Of a stretch of 64,000 nucleotides of DNA, positions 43,993 through 52,914 are shown piece after piece. A model generated the notes under the pieces. That model was not told the DNA's origin and ran no database searches. It saw only the letters and a list, made by a program, of their open reading frames with translations. The position numbers and the translations under genes were made by a program. Source of the stretch: MKUN01 sp964481425. GTDB lineage: Bacteria > Bacteroidota > Bacteroidia > Chitinophagales > Chitinophagaceae. The stretch is taken from NCBI GenBank assembly GCA_964481425.1, contig CAYZTM010000018.1, positions 19,270 to 83,269 on the forward strand. The letters are read 5' to 3'. Every line of letters starts with the position of its first letter. Positions within the stretch are counted from its first letter, which is position 1.

Positions 43993-44703
43993 CTATTGAA
44001 AAATATCATTTTTAAATGGTTTTAAAGAATTTCGAACAATGTCCTTCATCCAACCGGGCCACTTTTTAATAAATTTAAATTTAAGCGTAAAATATTGATA
44101 CTTAAATGAGGAGAGGACATTGCTGCATATTTTTTTTGTAGCACGCAGATACTCCTCCCTTATCACATCCATGATCAATACTACACGTGGGCTCCCGGTC
44201 ATGTTCCAGGCTTCGTGCAGGCAGGCATCGTTAAAAACGATCATTTCATTTTCTATCCATGGTTGATCTATGCCGGATACCTTAATGCCGCAATCGGGCA
44301 AAAGGGCCGGTATATAAACGGGTATATGTACACGGTATATAGCATCGGTATCGCCATGGTGTGGTTTGATATGTGTGCGGGGCTGCAACATACTTATAGA
44401 GAGCGACACAAGGCCCGGTATGTTTTTAAAGTATTCGAATATCTCAGCACCCTGCGCTATAATCTTCTCATTGCGCCTACCCCAGAACATAAAGGTAATG
44501 GATTCCCATTTGGTTCCCTCGACCATTTTGGCATTAAAGTATTCCCGGATGTCGAGGCCTTTTTTCCGAAGCAGGGAATTGGTTTTATCCTGTATGGCAG
44601 GCAATTGAGTAAGTAACTCGTCATACCATGGTGTGCCATGAAGGTCGTAATACGGTTGGCCTCCGCCGTATTTACTGCGCTTATATGAATACCATATACT
44701 CAT
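43993..44703 (-). CDS. Aspartyl/asparaginyl beta-hydroxylase-family oxygenase (copy 2)
   Basis: A 236-residue paralogue of the next gene downstream (10 bases away), sharing the layout SIWYSYKRS..., HHGDTDAIYRVHIPVYIP and ACLHEAWNMTGSPRVVLIMDV. The iron histidines and 2-oxoglutarate arginine are kept, so both copies look active. The two differ throughout, indicating an old duplication with separate roles. Its start overlaps the GNAT stop by four bases. Substrate unknown. Confidence 0.85.
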   Translation of the reverse strand: MSIWYSYKRSKYGGGQPYYDLHGTPWYDELLTQLPAIQDKTNSLLRKKGLDIREYFNAKMVEGTKWESITFMFWGRRNEKIIAQGAEIFEYFKNIPGLVSLSISMLQPRTHIKPHHGDTDAIYRVHIPVYIPALLPDCGIKVSGIDQPWIENEMIVFNDACLHEAWNMTGSPRVVLIMDVIREEYLRATKKICSNVLSSFKYQYFTLKFKFIKKWPGWMKDIVRNSLKPFKNDIFQ

Positions 44704-45347
44704 AGCTCAATGACCTCCAAAGTTACATTTTTGCCCTCCTTATTGGCCCGGCGCAGCTTGTCGGCAAGAGTTTCCCTGGTAGCATGCTCCGCCTTTGTGA
44801 GGTAGACCTTCAATTCTTTCCGGAAGCCAAAATGTTTCCTGATCTTCTCAGTGGCTTTAAAGTAATCTTCTTCCAGCAACTGGTACTTCTGGTTGTATGC
44901 ATCATCCTGCCCGGGTAACAGCTTGTATCCCATCGACCTGTTAAAGGCAATAGATCGCACATTATCCCTGAGTATTTTAATATAGTTAACCTTCATGCCC
45001 ATTATGAAGCCAATATCTGTAAGCATAAGGGCAGCTTCCATTATCTCAACAGATTCCAGGTATTCCGTATCCCAAATAAATATACCTCCGTTGTTAGTTA
45101 CTCCTTTCTCCCAATCGATATCCGAACCGTAAATGAGACCAATGAACTTCTGGGCTACCTGTATCAAAAAGTAGTTGTTGTTCACATTGTCTATCTTATT
45201 GAACCAGGCTTTCTGCATATCTTCTGTTATCTCCTCACGATACTCCATGGTGTTACGTATGGCAGGGGAGTTCCTCCAATGACGTACCAGCTCTATATAT
45301 TCTTCCGTAAGCCTAAGGAGCTTTACACTGCCTCGTTCTAATATCAT
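44700..45347 (-). CDS. GNAT-family N-acyltransferase (PseH-like)
   Basis: A 215-residue GNAT protein. The start resembles PseH-type sugar N-acetyltransferases (RLTEEYIELVRHWRNSPAIR, then a ...EDMQKAWFNKI helix). The acyl-CoA/ACP loop region is ILRDNVRSIAFNRSMGYKL. A ~50-residue basic extension after residue 165 (FGFRKELKVYLTKAEHATR) is beyond the normal fold. In PseH-like enzymes the acceptor is a 4-amino sugar nucleotide. Together with the DegT aminotransferase of this cluster it probably acylates an amino sugar; the acyl donor could be the cluster's own ACP. It directly abuts the GT2 gene. Confidence 0.8.
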   Translation of the reverse strand: MILERGSVKLLRLTEEYIELVRHWRNSPAIRNTMEYREEITEDMQKAWFNKIDNVNNNYFLIQVAQKFIGLIYGSDIDWEKGVTNNGGIFIWDTEYLESVEIMEAALMLTDIGFIMGMKVNYIKILRDNVRSIAFNRSMGYKLLPGQDDAYNQKYQLLEEDYFKATEKIRKHFGFRKELKVYLTKAEHATRETLADKLRRANKEGKNVTLEVIEL

Positions 45348-46271
45348 TTACAAAACCTTCTTAATGGTATACAAGGGTTTATTCTGCTGGGCCTGGAACA
45401 TTTTAAAAAGATATATCCCCAGCACACCGAGGCAAAGCATGATAACACTTGTAGAAAAAAAGATCGCTACTATAATGGATGTCCATCCCACGATCGGTAT
45501 ACCTCTTGCCATTTTTATGTATATGAAACGCAGGCCGATAATAAAAAATAACAGGGAGAAGATAAATCCAAGATTCACCATTGCCCTGAGCGGGAAGGCA
45601 GAATAATTGGTGATCATACTGAAGTATATCTTTACCAGTTTACCCAACGTATAACCTGTCTTACCATGCTTCCTGGGATAATGCTTTACATCAACATAGG
45701 CAAAAGTGGTGGTATACCATAATAACACCTCATCCAGGAAAAGGAAATTATTCCGGTGGTTGCTGATAATCTTATCAATGACCTCTCGGGATATCAACCG
45801 GAACGAGCTACCCTTGATATCTGTATTAGTAATTAGTTTATTATTGGTCTGCACCAGGCGCGTGCCCACTGTACGCAAGCGCGAATGCTGGCGGTCCATA
45901 AGTATAGCATACACTACCTCGGCGGAGGTCTCCTTCTGTTTGTCAATGAGCGCTATTATATCCTCAGGGGCATACTGCAGGTCGTCGTCAATGGTGATAA
46001 TATATTGACCCCGTGCATAGCTGAACGCACATAGCAAAGCTGCATGCTGCCCATAGTTCCGTTGCAGTTTCACAGCTTTTATTTCTTCGGGGTGCTGTAT
46101 CTTCAACCGAGTAATTACTTTCCAGCTATCATCTTTACTGCCATCATCAATGAAAATGATCTCAAAAGACAGGCCCTTAAGTGCCCCAACAGTCCTATCG
46201 GCAAGCTCCTGCAAGGAGTCTCTGCTGTTATATACAGGCACTACAATACTATATGTTACTTCTTTACTCAT
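45348..46271 (-). CDS. Family 2 glycosyltransferase with two C-terminal membrane helices (ArnC/GtrB/DPM1-like)
   Basis: A 307-residue GT-A enzyme. The N-terminal YSIVVPVYNSRDSLQELA, the IIFIDDGSKDDSW motif and DDDLQYAPEDI (D-x-D metal site) are typical, and two hydrophobic segments near residues 227-250 and 262-290 form the membrane anchor. Proteins with this layout make polyprenyl-phosphate-linked sugars on the cytosolic face. It overlaps the SDR gene by four bases. A GT-C-like protein in the same cluster could use its product. Confidence 0.92.
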   Translation of the reverse strand: MSKEVTYSIVVPVYNSRDSLQELADRTVGALKGLSFEIIFIDDGSKDDSWKVITRLKIQHPEEIKAVKLQRNYGQHAALLCAFSYARGQYIITIDDDLQYAPEDIIALIDKQKETSAEVVYAILMDRQHSRLRTVGTRLVQTNNKLITNTDIKGSSFRLISREVIDKIISNHRNNFLFLDEVLLWYTTTFAYVDVKHYPRKHGKTGYTLGKLVKIYFSMITNYSAFPLRAMVNLGFIFSLLFFIIGLRFIYIKMARGIPIVGWTSIIVAIFFSTSVIMLCLGVLGIYLFKMFQAQQNKPLYTIKKVL

Positions 46272-47020
46272 CCATTAGACAGTAAGAACCCGCCATCCAT
46301 ATATAAATTGACACCTGTGACCCACCTGGAGGCGGGGGACAGGAAATAAATAATTGCATTTGATACATCCTCAGGATAACCTACGCCAAGCGGATATTTG
46401 CTTACATGTTCGTTCATCGCCTCTTCAAACATACCCTCGGAGGAATAGTCGTACATAGGTGTCTTCACCATTGCCGGGCTAATGCAATTAGAACGTATGC
46501 GGCGTGATATGTATTCGGCAGCCACTGTTTTAGCAAATGCTTCAAGTGCCGCCTTGGAGGAGGCATACATCACATTACCCTTGCCCGGGAACTGGCCTGA
46601 TATAGATGAGAGGAATACCAGCGATGCCTCATCTTTCACCTTTTTGGCCTTAAATAGGGCAGCGGTCAGCAGGGCGGGGGCGTAAAAGTTGGTACGAATT
46701 ATTTCATCGAGCTTCGCAGCATTCAGGAAAGCTATGGGGAAGGGCTTCACCAGGCCTGCACAGTGCACTATCCCATCAAGCGGCGGCAGCCCTTTTGCCA
46801 ATTCCGCAATGGCTTTTTCGTCAAGCAAGTCGCAGGACATGATGTTGTGCCCGGTACCTTCCATTAGTCCTAAGGTCTCATTCAGTCGGTCCATATTCCG
46901 CCCGCTAAGGACCACTGCCGCACCGAAAGCAGCGCAATCGATGGCAGCCTTGCGCCCAATACCAGAGGAAGCGCCGGTTATCAATACCGTCTTACCATGT
47001 AGATGGAAAGGTGTCTGCAT
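46268..47020 (-). CDS. SDR-family reductase (FabG-like)
   Basis: A 250-residue short-chain dehydrogenase. The cofactor site is TVLITGASSGIGRKAA, the structural HCAG is seen in IVHCAGLV, and the catalytic residues are S139, Y152 and K156 (YASSK). The start overlaps the KASIII stop by one base. In this setting it would reduce a 3-oxoacyl chain on the ACP made by the KASIII enzymes; sugar ketone reduction is the alternative. In Pseudomonas syringae the flagellin glycan island pairs a reductase and KASIII in the same way. Confidence 0.88.
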   Translation of the reverse strand: MQTPFHLHGKTVLITGASSGIGRKAAIDCAAFGAAVVLSGRNMDRLNETLGLMEGTGHNIMSCDLLDEKAIAELAKGLPPLDGIVHCAGLVKPFPIAFLNAAKLDEIIRTNFYAPALLTAALFKAKKVKDEASLVFLSSISGQFPGKGNVMYASSKAALEAFAKTVAAEYISRRIRSNCISPAMVKTPMYDYSSEGMFEEAMNEHVSKYPLGVGYPEDVSNAIIYFLSPASRWVTGVNLYMDGGFLLSNG

Positions 47021-48075
47021 TATATCTCAAAAATACCTGGCAATATCAAATTTTCGGTGTCGAGTATCACGGAGCCCCATGACAGGCCGACGCCAAAGCC
47101 TGAAAGTAATAATTTATTTTTTTTCGCGCTTAGTTCCTTTTGCAGGCAGGCAAGCATAGTGAGAGGAATGGAGGCAGAACTGGTGTTACCATAATCTTTG
47201 AGAGAATATGGCACTTTCTCAGGAGGAAACTTAAGTTTTTTGCGTATGGTCTCATTCATGAGCCGGTTGGCCTGGTGCATAACGAAGTAGTCAATATCCT
47301 CTGTCGAATAGCCAAAATGGGCCATCAGTTCCCGTACATTGGGTGGTACTTCCTTTACAGAAAAATTAAAAATATCCAGGCCGTTCAGGGCCAGGTTCTT
47401 TTTCTTTCTCACTACGCCTTTTTCTATCTCCACGCTTACCTCACTTTCCTCCGTTATCGGATGCCGGGAGCCGCCATGAGGGATAATGATCGCCTGATGA
47501 TTGCTACCATCAGACTGGAGGCTGAAGTGCATAGGGCTTGCACTTTCGTCATATTCCAGCAGGGTGGCAGAGCCCGCATCTCCAAAAAGCGGATAGGCAC
47601 TTTTATCTGTGCGGATCAGTGAAAGACTGGATGTATCACCAGCTAATAACAGGGCCTTTTTTATACCGGTACTATTCATCAAACTGGCTGCTATACTTAG
47701 GCCATATACATAACCGGAGCAGCCAAGGGGCACATCAAAAGCAAGACAGCTACGGGGTAGTCCAAGCTTATCCTGTAATATAATTGCAGATGAAGGCAAT
47801 ATGTAATCCTTCGACTGGGAAACAAAGAGTATGAGCCCGATTTCCGAAGGGTCGCAGTTAGTGCTTTCCAACAACTTCCTGGCTGAAGCTGCGCAGAGGT
47901 CGGAGGCCAGTGATGTACTGTCAGAAATATGGCGGGTCAATACCCCTACGGTCTTGATGAACAGTTCCCGTTCTTCCGGGCTTATCCAGTCATATTCGCG
48001 GTTGCTTTCCGTAGCTTTGGGTACACAAACAGATATCCCTCTTATACGGGTATTATTTATTGAAAAAATAGCCAT
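47020..48075 (-). CDS. 3-oxoacyl-ACP synthase III-like enzyme (copy 1)
   Basis: A 351-residue thiolase-fold condensing enzyme. The Cys-His-Asn triad is complete: C119 in PLGCSGYVYG, H267 in VMHQANRL and N297 in YGNTSSASIP. FabH-type enzymes start acyl chains by joining acyl-CoA to malonyl-ACP. This copy differs strongly from the one at 48.5 kb, so each may condense a different primer. It forms a tight set with the SDR and GT2 genes, 142 bases after the ACP gene. Confidence 0.92.
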   Translation of the reverse strand: MAIFSINNTRIRGISVCVPKATESNREYDWISPEERELFIKTVGVLTRHISDSTSLASDLCAASARKLLESTNCDPSEIGLILFVSQSKDYILPSSAIILQDKLGLPRSCLAFDVPLGCSGYVYGLSIAASLMNSTGIKKALLLAGDTSSLSLIRTDKSAYPLFGDAGSATLLEYDESASPMHFSLQSDGSNHQAIIIPHGGSRHPITEESEVSVEIEKGVVRKKKNLALNGLDIFNFSVKEVPPNVRELMAHFGYSTEDIDYFVMHQANRLMNETIRKKLKFPPEKVPYSLKDYGNTSSASIPLTMLACLQKELSAKKNKLLLSGFGVGLSWGSVILDTENLILPGIFEI

Positions 48076-48217
48076 CCTTAGCTGGTTAACTATTGCGTAA
48101 TGTATTTACGTGGTCCATATATGCCAACCAATAGTTTATGATGCATGAAGTTAACTGTTTTGGCGCAAAATTCACCTTTAATGCTGGCTATAGGAGTCCA
48201 CATTAATGTTCAACAAC

Positions 48218-48445
48218 CTATTCTTGAGGCAAAAGATCGTAAAGATCCTGTATTGTATTGCAATTGCGTAATGTTTCACCTGTAAGGGTCACATCGTATT
48301 CTGTTTCGAACATGGCTATGATTATGAGCGCATTCATCGAGCTCCAGTTGGGGAAATCACGAAATGAGGTTCCGGGCTGCAGGTCAAAATCAGTTATTTC
48401 AAGGGCCTCGGTTATTTTATCTATGAACTCATTTATGGTATCCAT
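48218..48445 (-). CDS. Acyl carrier protein
   Basis: A 75-residue acidic helical protein. The phosphopantetheine serine is S36 in the segment NWSSMNALIII, where the usual DSL is SSM; the aspartate before the serine is replaced. It lies between the two KASIII genes, so it is most likely their dedicated carrier and not the main fatty-acid ACP. The atypical motif raises a small doubt about modification, but the four-helix pattern (FIDKITEALEITDFDLQPG, ETEYDVTLTGETL) is good. Confidence 0.88.
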   Translation of the reverse strand: MDTINEFIDKITEALEITDFDLQPGTSFRDFPNWSSMNALIIIAMFETEYDVTLTGETLRNCNTIQDLYDLLPQE

Positions 48446-48493
48446 AATATTTTTTTTATACGCATCGCAATGATCGCGGCGACAAATGTAATA

Positions 48494-49516
48494 TTAAAAT
48501 GTCAATACAGTGGCCCCCCAGCTCAAACCGGTGCCAAAACCCGCTATCATGACTTTACTACCCGGTTTTATCAGGCCTTTGCCCATAGCGTCCTTTAGCC
48601 CAATGGGTACGGTGGCCTGTACAGTATTCCCAAGTTTTTCCATATCGTAGAAAAACTTACCTTCCTCCAGCTTCAGCTTCTTACGCACATATTCAAGCGC
48701 AAAATAATTGGCCTGGTGCAGTACAAAAAGATCTATATCCTCAAGCGAAAGGCCGTTCTTAGCCAACGTCTCTTGTATAAGCTGAGGTACCCGTTTCAAT
48801 ATGAAAAGTAATATACCTTGCCCATCCATATACAGGCCCCTGTTCGTATATACATTCCCAAACTGGTCCGTTTGCTCATCAAACGACCCTTCTGTCAGGG
48901 GATATGCTTCCCTTCCATCCCGAATAAGTATTTTCTTATACGATGCTCCATCAGTCCCAAGACTAAAGTTGCCTATACTACCGAAATTATTGTCGCCACT
49001 AGCCGATATCAATGTTGCAGAACCAGCATCACCAAACAAAAGTCTCAAAGCAAGATTTGCCGGGTCAATATATTTTGTGGTGGCAGATGCTGTCAGGAAT
49101 AGTACATTTTCCATACCCATACTATCCACAAGGCTCTTCGCTAATGCAAGGCCATACAGGTAACCACTGCAACCATGGGTCATATCAAATGTACCGGCAT
49201 TTTTGCTCAACCCCAGCTCACCGTGTAATACACAGCTTGTAGGTGGCGTTACATAATCATGATGTTCAGAACAGTAAATGAGCGCATCGATCTTACTTCT
49301 ATCAAAACCCGTTTCCTCCAGTAATTGCTCTGCAGCGAGCAACGCAATATGAGATGCCTTAATATCTTTGGAAATTATGTGTCTTTCTTTTACACCTACT
49401 TTCTCTATGATATCGGCATTGACCTTTTGTGGATATTCCGCTTGCAGATCAATATTCCGTTCTACATACTCCGGCAGGTAATAGCTTATTGCTGAGATAT
49501 GAATATTCCTGTCCAA
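48494..49516 (-). CDS. 3-oxoacyl-ACP synthase III-like enzyme (copy 2)
   Basis: A 340-residue FabH-family protein. The catalytic triad is complete: C116 in MTHGCSGYLYG, H267 in VLHQANYF and N297 in LGNTVQATVP. It is 48 bases upstream of the ACP gene. It begins MDRNIHISAISYYLPE, the usual FabH-like N-terminus. With copy 1, ACP and SDR it could build a short hydroxyacyl chain by two condensations, or condense a different starter. Its primer is not predictable. Confidence 0.92.
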   Translation of the reverse strand: MDRNIHISAISYYLPEYVERNIDLQAEYPQKVNADIIEKVGVKERHIISKDIKASHIALLAAEQLLEETGFDRSKIDALIYCSEHHDYVTPPTSCVLHGELGLSKNAGTFDMTHGCSGYLYGLALAKSLVDSMGMENVLFLTASATTKYIDPANLALRLLFGDAGSATLISASGDNNFGSIGNFSLGTDGASYKKILIRDGREAYPLTEGSFDEQTDQFGNVYTNRGLYMDGQGILLFILKRVPQLIQETLAKNGLSLEDIDLFVLHQANYFALEYVRKKLKLEEGKFFYDMEKLGNTVQATVPIGLKDAMGKGLIKPGSKVMIAGFGTGLSWGATVLTF

Positions 49517-49612
49517 ATTATTCTACGTTTATCTGCCAACATTTTAATAACCTCTTTTATATTACAAATGTACGTAACATTCTGCTATACCACCTACCTA
49601 CAGCAACACCGT

Positions 49613-51760
49613 TTACATAGGTGCATTTGGCTGATACCGAGGCTCATTCTTAACTTCCTGCAGCCGCTTTTGGTAATAAGAAGCTCTTTCCATATCGTTC
49701 CTTGACTGGTAGAAATTACGCAGGAAAACCAGTATCTGCGGATTTACAAGACGCAGCTGGGATGCTTTTTCGCAATACATAACGGCCGACAGCGTGTCGT
49801 TCTGATATAGGGATATATTTGCCAGTTCGGTATAGGCCATACCCTGACCCTGCCCGGTTAAGTTTTGGGCAGCTTTCAGTAATACTTTTATGGCGTGCGC
49901 AGTATCGCCACTCCTTTGCAGTACCTCGCTCATATCCATATATGCCTGACCAAAAGTTGAGTCATAATAAATAGATAGTTCAAACTGAATAAGTGCGGAA
50001 TCTATTTTATGATCTTTGAAATACAATACTCCGAGGTTGTGGTTCAATTTCGCCCGGTCATTCGCATTAAGTGCCACATCACCCGCGGCCAAGTTGGCGG
50101 TGCCTTTTAAAGCCATATTGATGTACTTTTTTGCCATCTCGGCACTATCCTGGTTAAAGTAGATCACTGCCAGGTTATTGATCGCGCTACCTATACCGGG
50201 TGTCACATCAAGGGCCTGCTTAAAATTGGCCTTTGCTACTTCAAGATAATATTGAGAACTGTCGTAATTAATTTTCGCATCGGCCATGTTATTATCTCTT
50301 TTGAAGAGTATGGCCTTTTGCATGTACACCTTTGATACACCCATCATCAACTCGCCATTCAACATATTAGCTTTAGCCGACTTTTTAAGGTATTTAATAT
50401 CGTGGGTATAAAGTGTAAACTTATTTTTCCAGTCGGTATTCCTATCTATACTCCGGGCACTGAAGGCAAGGGTAATAACGATGATTGTTGCCGCAAGCCT
50501 TTTACCCGCAGCATTCAATTTGAAGTCTCCCGGATCGACTTTGAACAATCTGAACAATGCCCAAACAAGCATCATGCAAAAGCCAAGCGAGGCAGCATAC
50601 ATAAAACGCTCTGCCATCATACCCGGTGACGGACGGAACAGGTTGGAGAAGATGAAAATATTCAGCACAAACCAGATAGCCGCAAATACAGGTATCGACT
50701 TTTTCCTGAAGTTCCAAACAATATATGCCCCCATCGCCAGGTATACCAGTAAAGACACCCATACCCAGATATTATCCCAGCCAACTACCGGAACATATTT
50801 GTACCCATAATAAAAGACGAGAGGATAGGGAATAATATGCAACAGTAAATACCGTCCCGATATCAATACCGCAGTTGCCGATTTTATAGCGAAACTATAC
50901 GAAGTGATGTAAAACGGATTTTCCAGTGAAAAGAACAAGCGCTCATCAGGCTGCAATACGGTACCGGCAACTGTGGCGGATAACCTGAATATTATAAAAA
51001 TGGGTATTAGCGAAAGCAGTATCTTTTTTATAGGCATGTCTGTAAAAAAGTAGAATGCAACAGGAGGTATGATGAGCAATGGAGCTATGGTCCTTTTACA
51101 CATCGTACCAATAATGAAAATTACCGGGTACAAGAAAAGGTAGATCCACTTTTTAGTGCCGTAATAGCGCCAGGACACCATGAAACTGACTACAGCAAAG
51201 AACAATGCCAAAAGCTCATCGCGGCTTTTTGCACTATCCACAACCTCGGTATGCAACGGGTGCACCGCAAATAGCACGCACACGGCAAACGCGTACCAGC
51301 CATGTGCCTTTTTGAACCATTTTAGCAATAAGGAGAATATCAATACTATTGTAATGGCATAAAGTAACACGTTGACCAGGTGACTTACAAAAGGTGAAGA
51401 ACCCAGGTACATGAATTGTAAAATAAATGATAACATAGTTATCGGGCGGTACTCAAATGAGTTCTCGTTGTCGGAAAAAGTATTTTTGGTAAATATCCTG
51501 GGTATTGCCTTCAAACCGTGCCTTGCTGCCTTTTGAGCATTGGTGGTATATAACTCGTCGTCAAGATTATACTTGTTGGGGAGTCCGTTGGCAAATACAA
51601 GAAATGCAATAGCGAACAATACTAACTTTTGGTAAAGAATAGTATGGTCCTTACCCTGCTGCTTAACAGCTATAGGCGCCTCAACAACTGCAGCGACAGT
51701 CGCACTATCGGGCGTTACATTCCCTTTTTTGTTCTTCGACGAAGGCTTGCTTTTGGACAT
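49613..51760 (-). CDS. TMTC-like GT-C membrane protein with C-terminal TPR repeats
   Basis: A 715-residue inner-membrane protein with about a dozen hydrophobic helices (residues ~40-430) followed by a TPR domain (~470-700). The first loop has NKYNLDDELYTTN (acidic D67-D68) and SFEYRPITMLSF (YRP at 104-106), which match the DD and Y/SYRP-T motifs of TMTC-type protein O-mannosyltransferases (GT-C). TPRs in TMTC proteins hold the protein acceptor. A polyprenyl-phosphate-sugar GT2 is in the same cluster. Function by family likeness is fairly good; the acceptor and sugar are inference. Confidence 0.75.
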   Translation of the reverse strand: MSKSKPSSKNKKGNVTPDSATVAAVVEAPIAVKQQGKDHTILYQKLVLFAIAFLVFANGLPNKYNLDDELYTTNAQKAARHGLKAIPRIFTKNTFSDNENSFEYRPITMLSFILQFMYLGSSPFVSHLVNVLLYAITIVLIFSLLLKWFKKAHGWYAFAVCVLFAVHPLHTEVVDSAKSRDELLALFFAVVSFMVSWRYYGTKKWIYLFLYPVIFIIGTMCKRTIAPLLIIPPVAFYFFTDMPIKKILLSLIPIFIIFRLSATVAGTVLQPDERLFFSLENPFYITSYSFAIKSATAVLISGRYLLLHIIPYPLVFYYGYKYVPVVGWDNIWVWVSLLVYLAMGAYIVWNFRKKSIPVFAAIWFVLNIFIFSNLFRPSPGMMAERFMYAASLGFCMMLVWALFRLFKVDPGDFKLNAAGKRLAATIIVITLAFSARSIDRNTDWKNKFTLYTHDIKYLKKSAKANMLNGELMMGVSKVYMQKAILFKRDNNMADAKINYDSSQYYLEVAKANFKQALDVTPGIGSAINNLAVIYFNQDSAEMAKKYINMALKGTANLAAGDVALNANDRAKLNHNLGVLYFKDHKIDSALIQFELSIYYDSTFGQAYMDMSEVLQRSGDTAHAIKVLLKAAQNLTGQGQGMAYTELANISLYQNDTLSAVMYCEKASQLRLVNPQILVFLRNFYQSRNDMERASYYQKRLQEVKNEPRYQPNAPM

Positions 51761-51783
51761 ACTCCAAAAGTAATATACAGGAA

Positions 51784-52914
51784 TTAAACCTGCTTCACGA
51801 ATTTTTGGATCTCCCCGATAATGTAAGACTGGTCACTTTCGGAAAGATCTGTATATGACGGAAGGGTTATGATCCTGTTTCCGGCATCCTCGGTCACCGG
51901 CAGGGGACCCCTGTTGTATTTTACAAAATATGGCTGCAGATGGTTGGGATAGTAATGTACTGCCGTACTTATACCCTTATCCCACAGGTACGACATTAGC
52001 TTTTCGCGCCAGGACGCATTGGCCAGTATCGTAAAAATATACGCAAAATCGTTTTCTGGATCAGTAGCAGGTATCTCCAGGCCTTTTTCAACGGGTAACT
52101 CTGAAACGTAACGCTCAATTATTTTCCTCTTTTTCGCCCGTATCTCATCTATCCTGCCCAGTTGCATCAGTCCGATGGCAGCCCCTACATCGTTCTGGGT
52201 GCATTTATCGCCGGGGGCTATCACTTCGTAGTGCCATGGTTTCACATCGCCGATACTATTGTTATACCTGTGCCATGTCGATCTTGCCATGCCCATGTTG
52301 CGATAAGATAGTATTCTTTGTGCCACATCATCATCATTTGTGGCGATGCCTCCCCCTTCAATACAACAAATGTTTTTAAGCGGGCCAAAGCTAAAACAAG
52401 CCATATAGCTGGATGATCCCACCGGGCTACCTTTATATGAACTACCGAAGGCATGCGCTGCATCTTCAATGATAGTTAGCTTGTGTTTCGCAGCTATTTC
52501 CTGCAGATCGTCTATACGACAGGAGTGTCCCCTGAAATGCAAGGGTAGTATCACCTTGGTCTTAGGGGTGATATGCTGCTCAATATTGTTGACAGAAATA
52601 TTCAGGTCTTCTTTTTCGATGGTGGCAAACACAGGCACCAGACCCAGCTTAACGATCACTTGTATCACTGAGGCATAAGTAAGAGATGGTACTATTACTT
52701 CATCGCCCGGCACGCAACCAGCGATCACCAGGCCTACCTCGATAGATTTTGTACAACTGGATAAAGCAATGAAATGCTTTGCCTGCAATTCCTTTTTACA
52801 GGCCTCTTCAAATGCAAAAACTCTTTGTCCCTGGCCTATCCAGCCTGATTCCAACACCTCATCCAGCATTTTTTGTTCCGTTATGCTGATGGATGGCTTT
52901 GAAACATTGATCAC
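51784..52914 (-). CDS. DegT/DnrJ/EryC1/StrS-family aminotransferase
   Basis: A 376-residue PLP-dependent aminotransferase of fold type I that typically aminates a keto sugar nucleotide. Family features are SGWIGQGQRVFAFEEA at the N-terminus, PSLTYASVIQ, VILPLHFRGHSCRIDD, IIEDAAHAFGSSYKG, and the PLP lysine K180 in SFGPLKNICCIEGGG. It is the first gene of the cluster on the minus strand, so the gene order starts with amino-sugar formation. The nucleotide sugar substrate is not identified. Confidence 0.92.
   Translation of the reverse strand: MINVSKPSISITEQKMLDEVLESGWIGQGQRVFAFEEACKKELQAKHFIALSSCTKSIEVGLVIAGCVPGDEVIVPSLTYASVIQVIVKLGLVPVFATIEKEDLNISVNNIEQHITPKTKVILPLHFRGHSCRIDDLQEIAAKHKLTIIEDAAHAFGSSYKGSPVGSSSYMACFSFGPLKNICCIEGGGIATNDDDVAQRILSYRNMGMARSTWHRYNNSIGDVKPWHYEVIAPGDKCTQNDVGAAIGLMQLGRIDEIRAKKRKIIERYVSELPVEKGLEIPATDPENDFAYIFTILANASWREKLMSYLWDKGISTAVHYYPNHLQPYFVKYNRGPLPVTEDAGNRIITLPSYTDLSESDQSYIIGEIQKFVKQV

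Noticed and set aside
46268..49516. KASIII, ACP and SDR genes considered as part of the normal fatty-acid synthesis operon
   Set aside because: No plsX, fabD, fabF or rpmF is present, two KASIII genes would be redundant, and the neighbours are sugar and glycosyltransferase genes.
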